This document shows, piece after piece, positions 46,540-56,271 of a stretch of 64,000 bases of DNA. The stretch is from Micrococcales bacterium UBA7469 (GTDB lineage Bacteria; Actinomycetota; Actinomycetes; Actinomycetales; Microbacteriaceae), in the NCBI GenBank assembly GCA_002479805.1, contig DLPB01000025.1:6168-70167 (forward strand). Reading direction: 5' to 3'. Both the position numbers and the translations under genes were made by a program. How positions within the stretch are numbered: position 1 is the stretch's first letter; the number at the start of each line of letters is the position of its first letter. The notes beneath the pieces were generated by a model, which had not been told where the DNA came from, made no database searches, and worked only from the letters and a program-made list of their open reading frames with translations.

Positions 46540-47057
46540 GAGTTCTCGGCCAGGCGTTCGGTAGCGGTTAGATAGCCGCGCTGGAAGTAAAGCAGCGGCC
46601 TAGTCTGCTCCATGGGCTCGGTGCCGTGCAGGATATCGAGTATCACAACGGCGTTGCTCTCCACCTCAAAGCGCTCGCGAACCTTGCCGATCAGGATGCT
46701 GGAGGCTTCCCTGAAGACAGGCACCTTCCCGATAAGCTCAAAGTCAGCGTCGGTGAATCGGTTTTCTTTCGGGCCAGCCATGCGCTGGGCAAGCGACAAA
46801 TTCTTTGCGCAAAGCGTGTGTAGCGCCACTTCGCGACCTATCACCAGCTGCGGATAGCTCGATGATCCGCGCGCGATGTTGAACGACACCAGCGGCGGGT
46901 TTGAGCCAAGCGAAGTTACGGAAGTCGCGGTGAAGCCGATCGGCAGCCCATCGTTGTCATGCGAGGTGATGATTGCGACTCCGGAGGCATGGGTTCGGAA
47001 GGCGGCCTTTAGGGCATCTGAACCAATCACGGGAAAATTCAAGGATTCTGTAGTCAT
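46536..47057 (-). CDS. Flavin reductase-like FMN-binding protein
   Basis: A protein of 173 residues with the flavin reductase domain fold: AAFRTHASGVAIITSHDNDGLPIGFTATSVTSLGSNPPLVSFNIA (about 15-60) with FMN-contact residues, then HTLCAKNLSLAQRMAG and ENRF. Such proteins supply reduced FMN to monooxygenases; no monooxygenase is adjacent, so the partner is unknown. It is convergent with dnaE, with stops overlapping by four bases, and divergent from hisD. ATG 47057 is nine bases after TAACCT, with GGGAG in between. Confidence 0.82.
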   Translation of the reverse strand: MTTESLNFPVIGSDALKAAFRTHASGVAIITSHDNDGLPIGFTATSVTSLGSNPPLVSFNIARGSSSYPQLVIGREVALHTLCAKNLSLAQRMAGPKENRFTDADFELIGKVPVFREASSILIGKVRERFEVESNAVVILDILHGTEPMEQTRPLLYFQRGYLTATERLAENS

Positions 47058-47064
47058 CTCCCGA

Positions 47065-47072
47065 TAAGGTTA
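47065..47072. promoter_or_regulatory. Symmetric -10 element between flavin reductase gene and hisD
   Basis: TAAGGTTA reads TAAGGT on the plus strand and TAACCT on the minus strand. The plus reading gives hisD a leader of about 30 bases; the minus reading gives the flavin reductase mRNA a leader of only a few bases. Confidence 0.45.
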
Positions 47073-47106
47073 GGGCATTACTTCTCCGCAGAAAACCAGA
47101 GGTAAA

Positions 47107-48414
47107 GTGCGCGTCGTAGAAATCTCAGGTCCTATTACCCAGGATCAAATTCGCACTGCATTGCCCAGGGCATCGGTCAGCATCGAGCGGGCGCTTGAGA
47201 CTGTAATTCCTCTGATCGAAGACATTAAAACCAATTCGCTGGCTGCAGTTTTAGAGCAGGCCGAGCGCTTTGACGGGGTTAGGCCAGAGCACATCCGGGT
47301 CCCGCAGCAGATTATGGACCAAGCGCTTTCTGAGCTCGGTGCAGAACTTCGGGCAGCAATCGAAGTGGCAATTTCTCGAGTTCGCAAAGTTTCCGTCGCT
47401 GGTGTGCCGAAGGATTTTCAGGTTGAGCTGGCGCAGGGTGCCGTGGTGTCTCAGCGATACGTTCCGGTTGATTCGGTTGGGCTATATGTTCCAGGTGGCA
47501 AAGCCGTGTATCCATCCAGTGTGGTCATGAATGCGGTAGCTGCGCAGGCCGCCGGCGTGCCCCGAATTGCTATCGCATCTCCGGCTCAAAAAGAGTTTTC
47601 CGGTCTGCCGCACCCGACTATCCTCGCCACCGCTGCGCTTTTAGGCGTTGAAGAGGTATACGCGATTGGTGGGGCGGCTGCGGTGGCAGCGTTTGGCTAT
47701 GGAATCAAGGAAATTGGGCTTGAGCCGGTTCGAATGGTCACTGGCCCTGGCAACATTTATGTTGCGGCGGCAAAGCGCGCTCTGCGGGGTCTAATCGGAA
47801 TCGATTCTGAGGCCGGCCCCACCGAAATCCTCATAATCGCAGATCAAAACGCCAACCCCGCCAACCTCGCGGCTGACCTGATCTCGCAGGCGGAACATGA
47901 TGAAAATGCCGCCGCGGTGCTGGTTACCGATAGCTCGGAACTGATTGCAAAGGTCCAAATCGAACTTGAGCACCAAGTTGCTAAAACCCACAATCGCGAG
48001 CGGGTCCGGAAATCTCTGTCGGGGATTCAGTCCGCTTTGGTGCTGGTTCCGGATCTTGGGACAGCGGTTGCCGTGAGCAACGAATATGCAACCGAACACC
48101 TGGAAATTCAAACTTCAAATCCTGAAGCGCTAGTGGCTGAGATCACCAACGCGGGTGCAATTTTTGTGGGCGATTACTCCCCGGTAAGCCTTGGCGACTA
48201 CCTTGCTGGCAGCAATCACGTCCTACCTACGGGGGAGCAGGCCAAATTTGGTCCAGGGTTAGGTGTTCACACCTTCTTGCGCCCGCAGCAGATCATCAAC
48301 TACTCCAAGGCTGCTCTCAAGCAGGCGGTGTCTCAGCTAGACACCTTCGCCAAGGCCGAGGGCCTGAGTGCTCACGGTGATGCCGCCAAAATTCGATTCC
48401 CCGGAGGTAACTAG
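47107..48414 (+). CDS. hisD: Histidinol dehydrogenase
   Basis: HisD performs the last two oxidations of histidine synthesis, from L-histidinol to L-histidine with NAD. The 435-residue enzyme shows [72 protein letters not shown] and [11 protein letters not shown] (catalytic Glu-His). GTG 47107 is preceded by CAGAGG. No other his genes are adjacent; the single base shared with nrdR shows cotranscription with an unrelated gene. Confidence 0.95.
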   Translation: MRVVEISGPITQDQIRTALPRASVSIERALETVIPLIEDIKTNSLAAVLEQAERFDGVRPEHIRVPQQIMDQALSELGAELRAAIEVAISRVRKVSVAGVPKDFQVELAQGAVVSQRYVPVDSVGLYVPGGKAVYPSSVVMNAVAAQAAGVPRIAIASPAQKEFSGLPHPTILATAALLGVEEVYAIGGAAAVAAFGYGIKEIGLEPVRMVTGPGNIYVAAAKRALRGLIGIDSEAGPTEILIIADQNANPANLAADLISQAEHDENAAAVLVTDSSELIAKVQIELEHQVAKTHNRERVRKSLSGIQSALVLVPDLGTAVAVSNEYATEHLEIQTSNPEALVAEITNAGAIFVGDYSPVSLGDYLAGSNHVLPTGEQAKFGPGLGVHTFLRPQQIINYSKAALKQAVSQLDTFAKAEGLSAHGDAAKIRFPGGN

Positions 48415-48857
48415 TGTTCTGTCCATTTTGCAGGCATGCGGATTCGCGAGTAATTGACTCTAGAACCTCCGATGATGGTTCTGCGATTCGCCGCAGAAGG
48501 CAGTGTCCTGCCTGCCAGAAGCGCTTCACTACCTTGGAGACCGCATCGCTGATGGTCACCAAGCGCAGTGGTGTAACCGAACCGTTTTCCCGAGACAAGA
48601 TCGTGTCAGGCGTTAGAAAAGCCTGCCAGGGCCGCCCGGTAACCGATGCCGATTTGGCACTGCTGGCGCAGCAGGTTGAAGAGACGCTGCGATCCTCAGG
48701 CGCGGCCACTATCGAGGCACAAGATATCGGCTTGGCCATCTTGGAACCATTGCGACTATTAGACCACGTCGCCTTTATGCGCTTTGCTTCGGTTTATCAG
48801 GCCTGGGACTCCCTGGCTGATTTTGAGCAGGCAATCGCTGAGTTGCGGGGGAGCTAG
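48414..48857 (+). CDS. nrdR: Transcriptional repressor NrdR
   Basis: NrdR is a zinc-finger and ATP-cone repressor of ribonucleotide reductase genes that senses dATP/ATP. The zinc ribbon uses CPFC (3-6) and CPAC (near 31-34) with RRRRQC between them. The ATP-cone follows from [25 protein letters not shown], and [14 protein letters not shown] ends the core. Length 147. GTG 48414 shares its first base with the hisD stop. No nrd genes or NrdR boxes were recognised in this window. Confidence 0.95.
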   Translation: MFCPFCRHADSRVIDSRTSDDGSAIRRRRQCPACQKRFTTLETASLMVTKRSGVTEPFSRDKIVSGVRKACQGRPVTDADLALLAQQVEETLRSSGAATIEAQDIGLAILEPLRLLDHVAFMRFASVYQAWDSLADFEQAIAELRGS

Positions 48858-48860
48858 ATC

Positions 48861-49856
48861 TTGTATCGGCTGTTTTTCAACCTTTTTTTCAAGCCACTCG
48901 ATGCCGAAACCTCGCACAAAATCGTTGATACCGGGCTGCGTTTAGCCTCCAAGCTTGGAATTTTGCGGGCTGGCAAGCGACCAAAGAAGATTCAACTGAT
49001 GGGCCAAAGCTTTGAAAATCGCATCGGTCTTGGGGCAGGTTTTGACAAAAATGCCAAGTTGGTGCGGCCGCTTCACGCCTTGGGTTTTGGCCACATCGAA
49101 GTCGGAACCGTAACCTTTCACGCGCAGCCTGGGAATCCAAAACCAAGATCCTTCCGAGTCCCAGAGTATGACGCGCTGATCAACCGCATGGGTTTCAATA
49201 ACGATGGGGCAAAGGTGATTTCCGAGCGCCTGGCCAAATTGCGCAGCGATTACAAAAATTTGCCGGTTATCGGCGTGAACATTGGCAAGAGCCGAATTGT
49301 GGAGGCCAAAGATGCCGCCGAAGACTATCGCGCCACCACCAAGCTGGTTGCAGGGGTAGCGGATTATTTGGCTGTGAATGTCTCTTCTCCAAATACCCCA
49401 GGGCTTCGGGATCTGCAGCAGGTTGAGTCGCTGCGACCGATTCTCCAGGCGGTGATGGACGAATGCCAGGGCAAGCCGGTGCTGGTCAAGGTGTCGCCTG
49501 ATTTGGCAGACGATGATTTTCTAGCGGTGCTTGATCTGGTCCAGAACCTCAAGCTCAAAGGCGTCATTATGACCAACACCACCACAAGGCGAGACGGTGT
49601 CGGTGATTCGGCTGTGCTGAAAGAGGCTGGCGGTCTAAGTGGTCCAGTGCTGGCAGCCAGATCCATTGAGATGCTCAAAATTGCCCGCCGCGCATTGCCG
49701 AGCGATTACGTGCTCATCTCAGTAGGCGGGGTTAGCTCTGTGGTTCAGGCGGTCGAGCGTGTTCGCCTAGGAGCCGACCTGGTGCAGATTTACACCGGAT
49801 TGATCTACCAGGGCCCGTTCTGGCCAAGGCGCTTGGCCAAAGCGCTAGTCAACTAG
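48861..49856 (+). CDS. pyrD: Dihydroorotate dehydrogenase (quinone), class 2
   Basis: PyrD oxidises dihydroorotate to orotate and passes electrons to the quinone pool, linking pyrimidine synthesis to the respiratory chain at the membrane. The N-terminal helical region (FNLFFKPLDAETSHK) marks the class 2 enzyme. FMN-site motifs include GLGAGFDKN, NRMGFNNDG, the catalytic Ser in VNVSSPNTPGLR, and ISVGGVSS. Length 331. TTG 48861 is preceded by GGGGGAGC. It is convergent with the aldo/keto reductase gene, overlapping by four bases. Confidence 0.94.
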   Translation: MYRLFFNLFFKPLDAETSHKIVDTGLRLASKLGILRAGKRPKKIQLMGQSFENRIGLGAGFDKNAKLVRPLHALGFGHIEVGTVTFHAQPGNPKPRSFRVPEYDALINRMGFNNDGAKVISERLAKLRSDYKNLPVIGVNIGKSRIVEAKDAAEDYRATTKLVAGVADYLAVNVSSPNTPGLRDLQQVESLRPILQAVMDECQGKPVLVKVSPDLADDDFLAVLDLVQNLKLKGVIMTNTTTRRDGVGDSAVLKEAGGLSGPVLAARSIEMLKIARRALPSDYVLISVGGVSSVVQAVERVRLGADLVQIYTGLIYQGPFWPRRLAKALVN

Positions 49857-50854
49857 CAGAGTCTGCCTTCTGGGCTCTTAGTTTTGCTCGGGTCGCGCTC
49901 AATCACATCACCCAGCACCTGATCAACCTTGGCCATAATTTCAGCCGGAATCACAACGCCAGAAGCTTCAAGGTTTGAAGTGATCTGCTCAGGCTTGGAT
50001 GCTCCGACGATGGCGGCTGCAACATTCTTGTTCTGCAGCACCCAGGCGATGGCAAACTGCGCCATCGTGATGCCGAGCTCATCTGCAAGTGGCTTGAGAC
50101 CTTGAACCTTGGTCAGGGTTTCATCTGACATGAACTTCTCAATAATTCCGGAGAGGTCTGGGTCAGCTGCTCTGGAGCCGGCGGGCGCTGGCTGGCCTGG
50201 GAGGTATTTCCCAGTCAGGACTCCTTGCGCCATTGGCGACCAAACAATTTGGCTCAGGCCTAGTTCCTCGGAGGTTGGGACTACCTCCTGCTCAATTACG
50301 CGCCACAGCATCGAGTACTGGGGTTGGTTGGAGATCAGCTTGAAGCCAAGTTCCTTGGCTAGTTTCTGACCCTCACGAATTTGCTGAGCGTTCCACTCTG
50401 AGACGCCGACGTAAAGCACCTTGCCCATACGAACCAGGTCACCAAATGCCTGCATGGTCTCCTCGAGCGGAGTTTCATAGTCGAAGCGGTGGGCCTGGTA
50501 GAGGTCGACATAGTCAGTCTGAAGGCGCTTCAGCGAACCGTTGATGGACTCCATGATGTGCTTACGACTCAGGCCGGTATCGTTCGGTCCCTTGGCAGCA
50601 ACTGGCCAGTAGACCTTGGTCAGAATCTCCAGACCCTCGCGACGCTGACCCTTGAGGGCATTGCCCAGCACGGTCTCGGCTGCCTGATTGGCATAGACAT
50701 CCGCGGTGTCAAAAGTTGTGACACCACCTTCAAGTGCGGCCTTCACGGTGCTGATTGCCTGCTCGTCCGCTACCTGAGAGGCGTGGGTCAGCCAGTTGCC
50801 ATAAATGATCTCGGAGACTTTGAAGCCGGAATTTCCTAGGTAACGGTGCTGCAT
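49853..50854 (-). CDS. Aldo/keto reductase
   Basis: An NADPH-dependent (beta/alpha)8 oxidoreductase of the aldo/keto reductase superfamily. The catalytic tetrad is visible as Asp and Tyr in FDTADVYANQAAETVLG (about 49-65), Lys in LTKVYWP (near 80) and His in YQAHRFD (near 122). The cofactor region near the C-terminus reads IVGASKPEQI. It resembles the KCNAB/YghZ-like group. Substrate unknown. The ATG is preceded by AAGGAGC on its strand; the DUF3043 gene lies 18 bases upstream and may be cotranscribed. Confidence 0.9.
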   Translation of the reverse strand: MQHRYLGNSGFKVSEIIYGNWLTHASQVADEQAISTVKAALEGGVTTFDTADVYANQAAETVLGNALKGQRREGLEILTKVYWPVAAKGPNDTGLSRKHIMESINGSLKRLQTDYVDLYQAHRFDYETPLEETMQAFGDLVRMGKVLYVGVSEWNAQQIREGQKLAKELGFKLISNQPQYSMLWRVIEQEVVPTSEELGLSQIVWSPMAQGVLTGKYLPGQPAPAGSRAADPDLSGIIEKFMSDETLTKVQGLKPLADELGITMAQFAIAWVLQNKNVAAAIVGASKPEQITSNLEASGVVIPAEIMAKVDQVLGDVIERDPSKTKSPEGRLC

Positions 50855-50872
50855 TGAAGCTCCTTTTAGAAG

Positions 50873-51415
50873 TTAGTTCTCGAGTTTGGTGAAGCGGGCA
50901 ACCTGAGGCTTTGGGATTCTCAGTGCGCGCATCTGGATTGAGCGCATTGCGCCATACCAGCCCAGACCGCCTTCCATGCGATCTGCGCCGAACTTTTTAG
51001 CCACGCGCCTTTTGACCATGCGAGAGACAAACCACGCATCGATTGCGACAATTCCAAACAGTCCCCACATCGAGAACAGGGTTATTAGCTGAACTAGGTA
51101 GGAGTCTACGAAGGTTGCCAAGACCACAATGAATAGTGCCGGTAGCACCATTTCTCCTGCGGTAAATCGAGCATCGACCAAATCGCGAACATACTTTCGC
51201 TGTGGGCCGCGATCACGCAAGGTCAGGTAGCGCTCGTCGCCAGCCATCATGCCTTCGCGCGCCTTGACGCGCTCCTCGCGGATGCGCTGGCGCTCTGCCT
51301 GCTTGGCCTCTTTGCTTCGGTCTCCGACCAGCGGACGGATTCTGGCCTGCTCACGCTCTTTTCTAGACGGGGTGGGCTGACCCTTTTTTTGACCTGGAGT
51401 GCGGTTTTCGCTCAT
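50873..51415 (-). CDS. DUF3043 membrane protein
   Basis: A protein of about 180 residues with a long, highly charged Lys/Arg/Glu-rich N-terminus (to about 80) containing DERYLTLRDRGPQRKYVRDLVDAR, two membrane segments (about 93-111 and 115-133) and a basic C-terminal tail. This is the actinobacterial DUF3043 family of unknown function. Two consecutive ATGs occur at 51418 and 51415; AAAGG upstream is better spaced for 51415. It is divergent from the M20 peptidase gene and shares a symmetric -10 element with it. Confidence 0.85.
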   Translation of the reverse strand: MSENRTPGQKKGQPTPSRKEREQARIRPLVGDRSKEAKQAERQRIREERVKAREGMMAGDERYLTLRDRGPQRKYVRDLVDARFTAGEMVLPALFIVVLATFVDSYLVQLITLFSMWGLFGIVAIDAWFVSRMVKRRVAKKFGADRMEGGLGWYGAMRSIQMRALRIPKPQVARFTKLEN

Positions 51416-51438
51416 CATCGCCTTTCAAGATATGCCAC

Positions 51439-51445
51439 TAGATTA
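51439..51445. promoter_or_regulatory. Symmetric -10 element between DUF3043 and M20 peptidase genes
   Basis: TAGATTA reads TAGATT on the plus strand, ending six bases before the peptidase ATG (leaderless), and TAATCT on the minus strand, giving the DUF3043 gene a short leader with AAAGG. Confidence 0.5.
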
Positions 51446-51450
51446 GCGTC

Positions 51451-52854
51451 ATGGCATTTGCTTCCGAACCACTAGATCAAGCACTGGTTGAACCAGTCAC
51501 CGAATTTATCTCCGACCACTTTCCGCAGGCAATCGGTCAGCTCGGCGAAATGGTAAAAATCCCAGGTATTGCCTGGGAGGCATTTGACGCTAACAACCTC
51601 GAGCGTTCGGCTGAATTGGTTGCGGATTATTTTTCAGAATTGAATTTCTTTGATTGGGTACAGATCCGTAGAGCACCGAAGCCCTCTGGCGAAATGGGCT
51701 CCCCAGCGGTTGTGGCGCGTCGCGCCGGAAAGCCAAACCGTCCCCATGTGCTGCTGTATGCGCACCACGACGTGCAGCCACCGGGGGATAGTGCGCTTTG
51801 GGAGACCGATCCATTTACCGCGACCCTAAAGGGTGACCGACTTTTCGGCAGGGGTGTCTCGGATGACAAGAGCGGCATAATCACACACCTTTACGCCATT
51901 CGCGCGCTGCAGAGCTTGGCTCAGGAAATCGATCTCGGAATCTCTGTCTTTATTGAGGGCGAAGAGGAAGCCGGCTCGGATTCGTTTGAAAACTTCTTGG
52001 CGGAAAATCGCAGCGACCTGGCTGCCGATCTAATCATTGTTGCCGACAGCGGCAACTGGACCACGGAAGTTCCGGCTCTAACCACAAGCCTCAGGGGAGT
52101 GGTGTCCCAGGTATTTACGGTCAAGACCCTGGATCACGCTGTGCACTCCGGAATGTATGGCGGACCGTTGCCGGATGCCATGACGGCGATGGTCAAGATT
52201 TTGGCATCGCTCACCACCGCAGAGGGCGATGTTGCAATCGCGGGCCTTAGCTCGACTAAATGCGACGAAATCGAGATGCCAGAGAGCGATTTCGCCGAAT
52301 TTGCAGGGTTGCTCGAGGGTGTCAAGCCCATGGGCAGCAAGTCCCTGGTCCAGCAAATTTGGGGAGAACCGGCCGTTACCGTGATTGGTATTGATGCGCC
52401 GACCGTGGCGCTGTCATCCAACACCGCGCAGCCTGCAATTAGTGCCAAGATTTCGCTTCGAATTGCCCCCGATCAGGATCCGGCAGAAGCGTTGAAGCTG
52501 CTTCAGCAGCACTTGATTGACCATGCACCATTTGGCGCTCACGTTGAACTTGGCGCTGTCGAAAAAGGACCTGGCTACCTGGCAAAGGATGGCTGGGGCT
52601 CGACTTTGGCTCACGAAGCATTTTCGGCAGTTTGGCCCCAAAAGTCGGTGAACATCGGTATCGGAGGGTCAATTCCCTTCATTTCAACCTTCGCCGAATT
52701 GTTTCCTGACGCTGAAATTCTTGTTACTGGGGTAGAGGAGCCGGACTCCAGGGCGCATTCGCCAAACGAGTCTCAACATCTGCCGACGCTGAAGCGGGCG
52801 ATGGCAGCCGAGGCACTGCTACTGCTGCACGGGAATCAACTTTCCCGAGATTAG
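51451..52854 (+). CDS. M20 family dipeptidase/metallopeptidase
   Basis: A zinc metallopeptidase of 467 residues. Metal ligands and catalytic residues are in YAHHDVQPPG (His, Asp; near residue 108), GRGVSDDKSG (Asp), EGEEEAGS (catalytic Glu and ligand Glu), VADSGNW and the C-terminal PNESQHLP. The dimerisation domain includes HSGMYGGPLPDAM. It probably hydrolyses small peptides in the cytoplasm; substrate unknown. The ATG follows a -10 box by six bases with no ribosome site. The erpA-like gene is 28 bases downstream. Confidence 0.9.
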   Translation: MAFASEPLDQALVEPVTEFISDHFPQAIGQLGEMVKIPGIAWEAFDANNLERSAELVADYFSELNFFDWVQIRRAPKPSGEMGSPAVVARRAGKPNRPHVLLYAHHDVQPPGDSALWETDPFTATLKGDRLFGRGVSDDKSGIITHLYAIRALQSLAQEIDLGISVFIEGEEEAGSDSFENFLAENRSDLAADLIIVADSGNWTTEVPALTTSLRGVVSQVFTVKTLDHAVHSGMYGGPLPDAMTAMVKILASLTTAEGDVAIAGLSSTKCDEIEMPESDFAEFAGLLEGVKPMGSKSLVQQIWGEPAVTVIGIDAPTVALSSNTAQPAISAKISLRIAPDQDPAEALKLLQQHLIDHAPFGAHVELGAVEKGPGYLAKDGWGSTLAHEAFSAVWPQKSVNIGIGGSIPFISTFAELFPDAEILVTGVEEPDSRAHSPNESQHLPTLKRAMAAEALLLLHGNQLSRD

Positions 52855-52882
52855 TTAAACTAGGTACAAATTGGAGGCAAAA

Positions 52883-53224
52883 ATGACCGAAGTTCTAGCT
52901 CACGGCGTGAAGCTCACTGACACCGCAGTGTCCAAGGTTAAGGCGCTCTTGGCGGCCGAGGGTCGCGATGACCTAAGGCTTAGAGTTGCAGTTGAGCCTG
53001 GCGGCTGCTCTGGTTTGATCTACCAACTATTTTTCGACGAACAGCTCGAGGAAGTCGATGCCGTGGTGGCATTTGATGGCGTTGAAGTGGTTGTCGATCC
53101 GATGAGTGTGCCTTATCTAGACGGCGCTTCCATTGATTTTGAGGACTCAATCCAAAAACAAGGCTTCACCATTGACAACCCAAACGCAGCTGGAAGCTGT
53201 GCCTGCGGAGATTCTTTTAGCTAA
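52883..53224 (+). CDS. erpA: Iron-sulfur cluster insertion protein (ErpA/IscA type)
   Basis: An A-type carrier that delivers Fe-S clusters to target proteins; a likely client here is the Rieske protein QcrA. The three conserved cysteines are present: one in PGGCSGLIYQL (near 39) and two in SCACGDSFS at the C-terminus. ATG 52883 is fixed by TTGGAGG at 52871-52877; the TTG inside that ribosome site is not the start. Length 113. It lies directly before ctaC, the same neighbourhood as in other actinobacteria. Confidence 0.92.
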   Translation: MTEVLAHGVKLTDTAVSKVKALLAAEGRDDLRLRVAVEPGGCSGLIYQLFFDEQLEEVDAVVAFDGVEVVVDPMSVPYLDGASIDFEDSIQKQGFTIDNPNAAGSCACGDSFS

Positions 53225-53262
53225 AACCGCTAAAACACGGCAATTTTGCCCCTCCGGCGGAT

Positions 53263-53268
53263 TAGACT
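53263..53268 (+). promoter_or_regulatory. Candidate -10 box of ctaCDF operon
   Basis: TAGACT lies 34 bases before the ctaC TTG and would give a leader of about 28 bases containing AAGGA at 53291-53295. No -35 was recognised. Confidence 0.4.
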
Positions 53269-53302
53269 TAGAGGCAATACTGCAGTGTTTAAGGATGTCT
53301 GA

Positions 53303-54157
53303 TTGAGTAAGAATCGTCGCGGACTAGCCCTGGCAGCTACCTCGCTTATGAGCGTTTTGTTGCTGACCGGTTGCTCTCCCGAACTTGAGCGTGGTTTTCT
53401 TCCTGATGCCTCTGGCGTCACCAACCACACCGATCGAATTATCGGCCTATGGACTACCTCTTGGATTGTTCTGCTAGCCGTCGGAGCCCTCTCGTGGGGA
53501 CTAATGGCCTGGGCGCTAATCGTCTACCGCCGTCGCAAGGGCGAGACTGGGCTTCCTGCGCAGTTGCGCTACAACATGCCAATCGAGACACTGTTCACGG
53601 TTGTGCCGCTAATTTTGGTGCTTGGCTTCTTTGCCTTCACCGCTCGCGACATGCAGGCCATTGAGGCCAAGAACGAAAACCCTGACGTAACCATCGAGGT
53701 AATCGCGAAGCAGTGGAGCTGGGACTTCAACTACGTGAACGAGCAGGTCTTTGACTCTGGAATTCAGGCTCAATTCACTGGAACCGAAGAGAACATTTCC
53801 GAGACTCTTCCAACTCTCTATCTACCGGTCAATAAGACCGTCAAGATCGACCTGAGCTCTCGTGATGTCATTCACTCCTTCTGGGTCATTGACTTCCTTT
53901 ACAAAAAGGACATGTTCCCAGGCATGACAAACCACATGTACTTCACTCCAACCAAGGAGGGCACCTACGCCGGAAAGTGTGCAGAGTTGTGTGGTGAATA
54001 CCACTCGATGATGCTCTTCCAGGTGAAGGTTGTTTCAGAAGCTGAGTATGCCGAGCACATGGCAGCTTTGGCTGCCAAGGGCAACGTTGGACAGCTTTCA
54101 AATGAGTACGACAGAAACCAAAACCTTCCTGGTGGCAACCCAGAGGTAAGGGGATAA
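53303..54157 (+). CDS. ctaC: Cytochrome c oxidase subunit II
   Basis: Subunit II of the aa3 oxidase carries the CuA centre that takes electrons from cytochrome c. A lipoprotein signal peptide ([10 protein letters not shown], lipobox LTGC with Cys24) is followed by two membrane helices (about 53-75 and 95-115) and the cupredoxin domain. CuA ligands are visible in VIHSFWV (His), [15 protein letters not shown] (two Cys, Glu, His, Met). Length 284. TTG 53303 follows AAGGATG. It leads the operon ctaC-ctaD-ctaF. Confidence 0.95.
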   Translation: MSKNRRGLALAATSLMSVLLLTGCSPELERGFLPDASGVTNHTDRIIGLWTTSWIVLLAVGALSWGLMAWALIVYRRRKGETGLPAQLRYNMPIETLFTVVPLILVLGFFAFTARDMQAIEAKNENPDVTIEVIAKQWSWDFNYVNEQVFDSGIQAQFTGTEENISETLPTLYLPVNKTVKIDLSSRDVIHSFWVIDFLYKKDMFPGMTNHMYFTPTKEGTYAGKCAELCGEYHSMMLFQVKVVSEAEYAEHMAALAAKGNVGQLSNEYDRNQNLPGGNPEVRG

Positions 54158-54162
54158 GGCAA

Positions 54163-55854
54163 ATGGCAACCACACTAACTCCTCCGGTTACTAACCCAGC
54201 GGCTTTTGTGCCAAAGCGCTCAAAGGGCCAGATCTTGGTTGATTGGTTGACTACGACCGACCACAAGAAGATTGGTTATCTGTACCTAATCACCTCCTTC
54301 CTGTACTTCCTAATCGGTGGTGTGATGGCGCTGATCATTCGCGCTCAGCTCACTCTGCCGGGACTTGAGGTGGTTGCAACCAAGGAGCAGTACAACCAGC
54401 TGTTCACCATGCACGGCACGATCATGCTGCTGATGTTTGCAACTCCGCTATTCGCAGGATTTGCCAATGTTTTGATGCCGGTTCAAATCGGTGCTCCAGA
54501 CGTGGCATTCCCACGCTTGAACGCAATTGCCTACTGGTTCTACAACTTCGGTAGCTTGATTGCGGTTTCCGGATTCTTCACCCCGCAGGGTGCGGCTTCG
54601 TTTGGATGGTTCGCTTACGCACCGCTTTCCAACACCACATTCTCCCCAGGCATCGGTGGAGATCTGTGGGTCTTCGGTCTGGCGCTTTCCGGATTCGGAA
54701 CCATCTTGGGTGGCGTGAACTTCATCACCACCATCATTACTATGCGTGCTCCAGGTATGACCATGTGGCGTATGCCGATCTTCACCTGGAACACCCTGGT
54801 TACCTCGATCCTGATCATCATGTGCTTCCCTCCACTAGCGGCGGCACTTTTTGCACTTGGTGCGGACCGTCGTTTCGGAGCACACATTTTTGATCCAGAG
54901 AACGGCGGCGCCATGCTGTGGCAGCACCTGTTCTGGTTCTTCGGGCACCCAGAGGTTTACATCTTGGCGTTGCCATTCTTCGGCATCGTTTCCGAGATCT
55001 TCCCGGTTTTCAGCCGTAAGCCGATCTTTGGTTACAAGACATTGGTCTACGCAACCATTTCTATTGCAGCTTTGTCGATGACCGTGTGGGCGCACCACAT
55101 GTACGTCACCGGTCAGGTGCTACTTCCATTCTTCGCCTTTACCACAATGTTGATTGCAGTTCCTACTGGCGTGAAGATCTTCAACTGGATCGGCACCATG
55201 TGGAAGGGCTCAATTACATTTGAGACTCCAATGCTGTGGAGCTTGGGCTTCTTGGTTAGCTTCGTATTCGGTGGTCTAACCGGTGTAATCCTGGCCTCAC
55301 CAGCTCTGGACTTCCACCTCTCCGACAGCTACTTCGTGGTTGCTCACTTCCACTATGTGGTCTTTGGAACCGTGGTCTTCGCTATGTTCGCCGGCTTCTA
55401 CTTCTGGTGGCCAAAGTTCACCGGCAAGATGCTGAACGAGCGTCTGGGTAAGATCCACTTCTGGTTGCTATTCATCGGTTTCCACGTGACCTTCTTGATC
55501 CAGCACTGGCTAGGTGTTATTGGTATGCCTCGTCGCTATGCGACCTACCTACCGGAGGATGGCTTCACCGAGATGAACATGCTCTCAACCTTGGGTGCTG
55601 TCATCCTGGCGCTATCTATGATTCCTTTCCTTTGGAACGTTTGGATTACCGCTCGCAAGGGAGTGAAGACCGAATTGAAAGACCCATGGGGTTACGGAAG
55701 GTCTCTGGAGTGGGCGACTGAGTCACCATTCCCTCGTCACAACTTCCACTCCATCCCACGCATTCGCTCCGAGTCTCCTGCATTCGACTTGAACCACCCG
55801 GAGTATGCAGCGCCTGAGGCGAAGGAGTCATACGCGAAGGAGGGTCGCATCTAA
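54163..55854 (+). CDS. ctaD: Cytochrome c oxidase subunit I
   Basis: The catalytic subunit of the aa3 oxidase binds heme a and the heme a3-CuB centre and pumps protons. The 563 residues form about 12 membrane helices. Key motifs are [10 protein letters not shown] (heme a His), [14 protein letters not shown] (CuB His with the His-Tyr crosslink), WAHHMYVTG (two CuB His), and [10 protein letters not shown] (heme a3 and heme a His). ATG 54163 follows AAGGGGATAAGG. The TAA overlaps the ctaF ATG. Confidence 0.97.
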   Translation: MATTLTPPVTNPAAFVPKRSKGQILVDWLTTTDHKKIGYLYLITSFLYFLIGGVMALIIRAQLTLPGLEVVATKEQYNQLFTMHGTIMLLMFATPLFAGFANVLMPVQIGAPDVAFPRLNAIAYWFYNFGSLIAVSGFFTPQGAASFGWFAYAPLSNTTFSPGIGGDLWVFGLALSGFGTILGGVNFITTIITMRAPGMTMWRMPIFTWNTLVTSILIIMCFPPLAAALFALGADRRFGAHIFDPENGGAMLWQHLFWFFGHPEVYILALPFFGIVSEIFPVFSRKPIFGYKTLVYATISIAALSMTVWAHHMYVTGQVLLPFFAFTTMLIAVPTGVKIFNWIGTMWKGSITFETPMLWSLGFLVSFVFGGLTGVILASPALDFHLSDSYFVVAHFHYVVFGTVVFAMFAGFYFWWPKFTGKMLNERLGKIHFWLLFIGFHVTFLIQHWLGVIGMPRRYATYLPEDGFTEMNMLSTLGAVILALSMIPFLWNVWITARKGVKTELKDPWGYGRSLEWATESPFPRHNFHSIPRIRSESPAFDLNHPEYAAPEAKESYAKEGRI

Positions 55855-56267
55855 TGCGCTCTAACATCGTCATCCTGTTGGTAATGGCCGCATACTTTAC
55901 CGTTGCGGACATCGCCTACGGCATCTGGACCTACCTAGAGTGGGGAGCGGTTGAGCCGATTGGAACCGCAGCAATTGCACTATTGGTTATTCTCTCGGTC
56001 TTCATTGCCTACTACCTATGGTCTGGCCTCAAGCGGGCAGGCACACTCCCAGAAGACAACAACTTTGGCAACATTGAAGACGAATCCGGTGAAGTAGGTT
56101 TCTACTCTCCTTGGAGCTGGTGGCCACTAGTACTCGGTCTTTCCAGTGCTACCGCCTTCCTGTCTTTGGCCGTCGGTTGGTGGCTATTCTTCATTGCCTT
56201 CCCGTTCGCGATTGTAGGAATCGTAGGCTTCGTCTACGAATACAGCCGCGGCGCTCACGCTCACTAG
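55854..56267 (+). CDS. ctaF: Cytochrome c oxidase subunit IV, actinobacterial type
   Basis: A small membrane subunit (137 residues) specific to actinobacterial aa3 oxidases. Four hydrophobic segments are visible (about 5-26, 38-56, 86-107 and 112-130). The motif GFYSPWSWWPLVLG, with clustered tryptophans, is characteristic of the family. It shares a base with the ctaD stop. In other actinobacteria ctaF often joins the ctaE-qcrCAB side; here it ends ctaCD. Confidence 0.92.
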   Translation: MRSNIVILLVMAAYFTVADIAYGIWTYLEWGAVEPIGTAAIALLVILSVFIAYYLWSGLKRAGTLPEDNNFGNIEDESGEVGFYSPWSWWPLVLGLSSATAFLSLAVGWWLFFIAFPFAIVGIVGFVYEYSRGAHAH

Positions 56268-56271
56268 TAAC

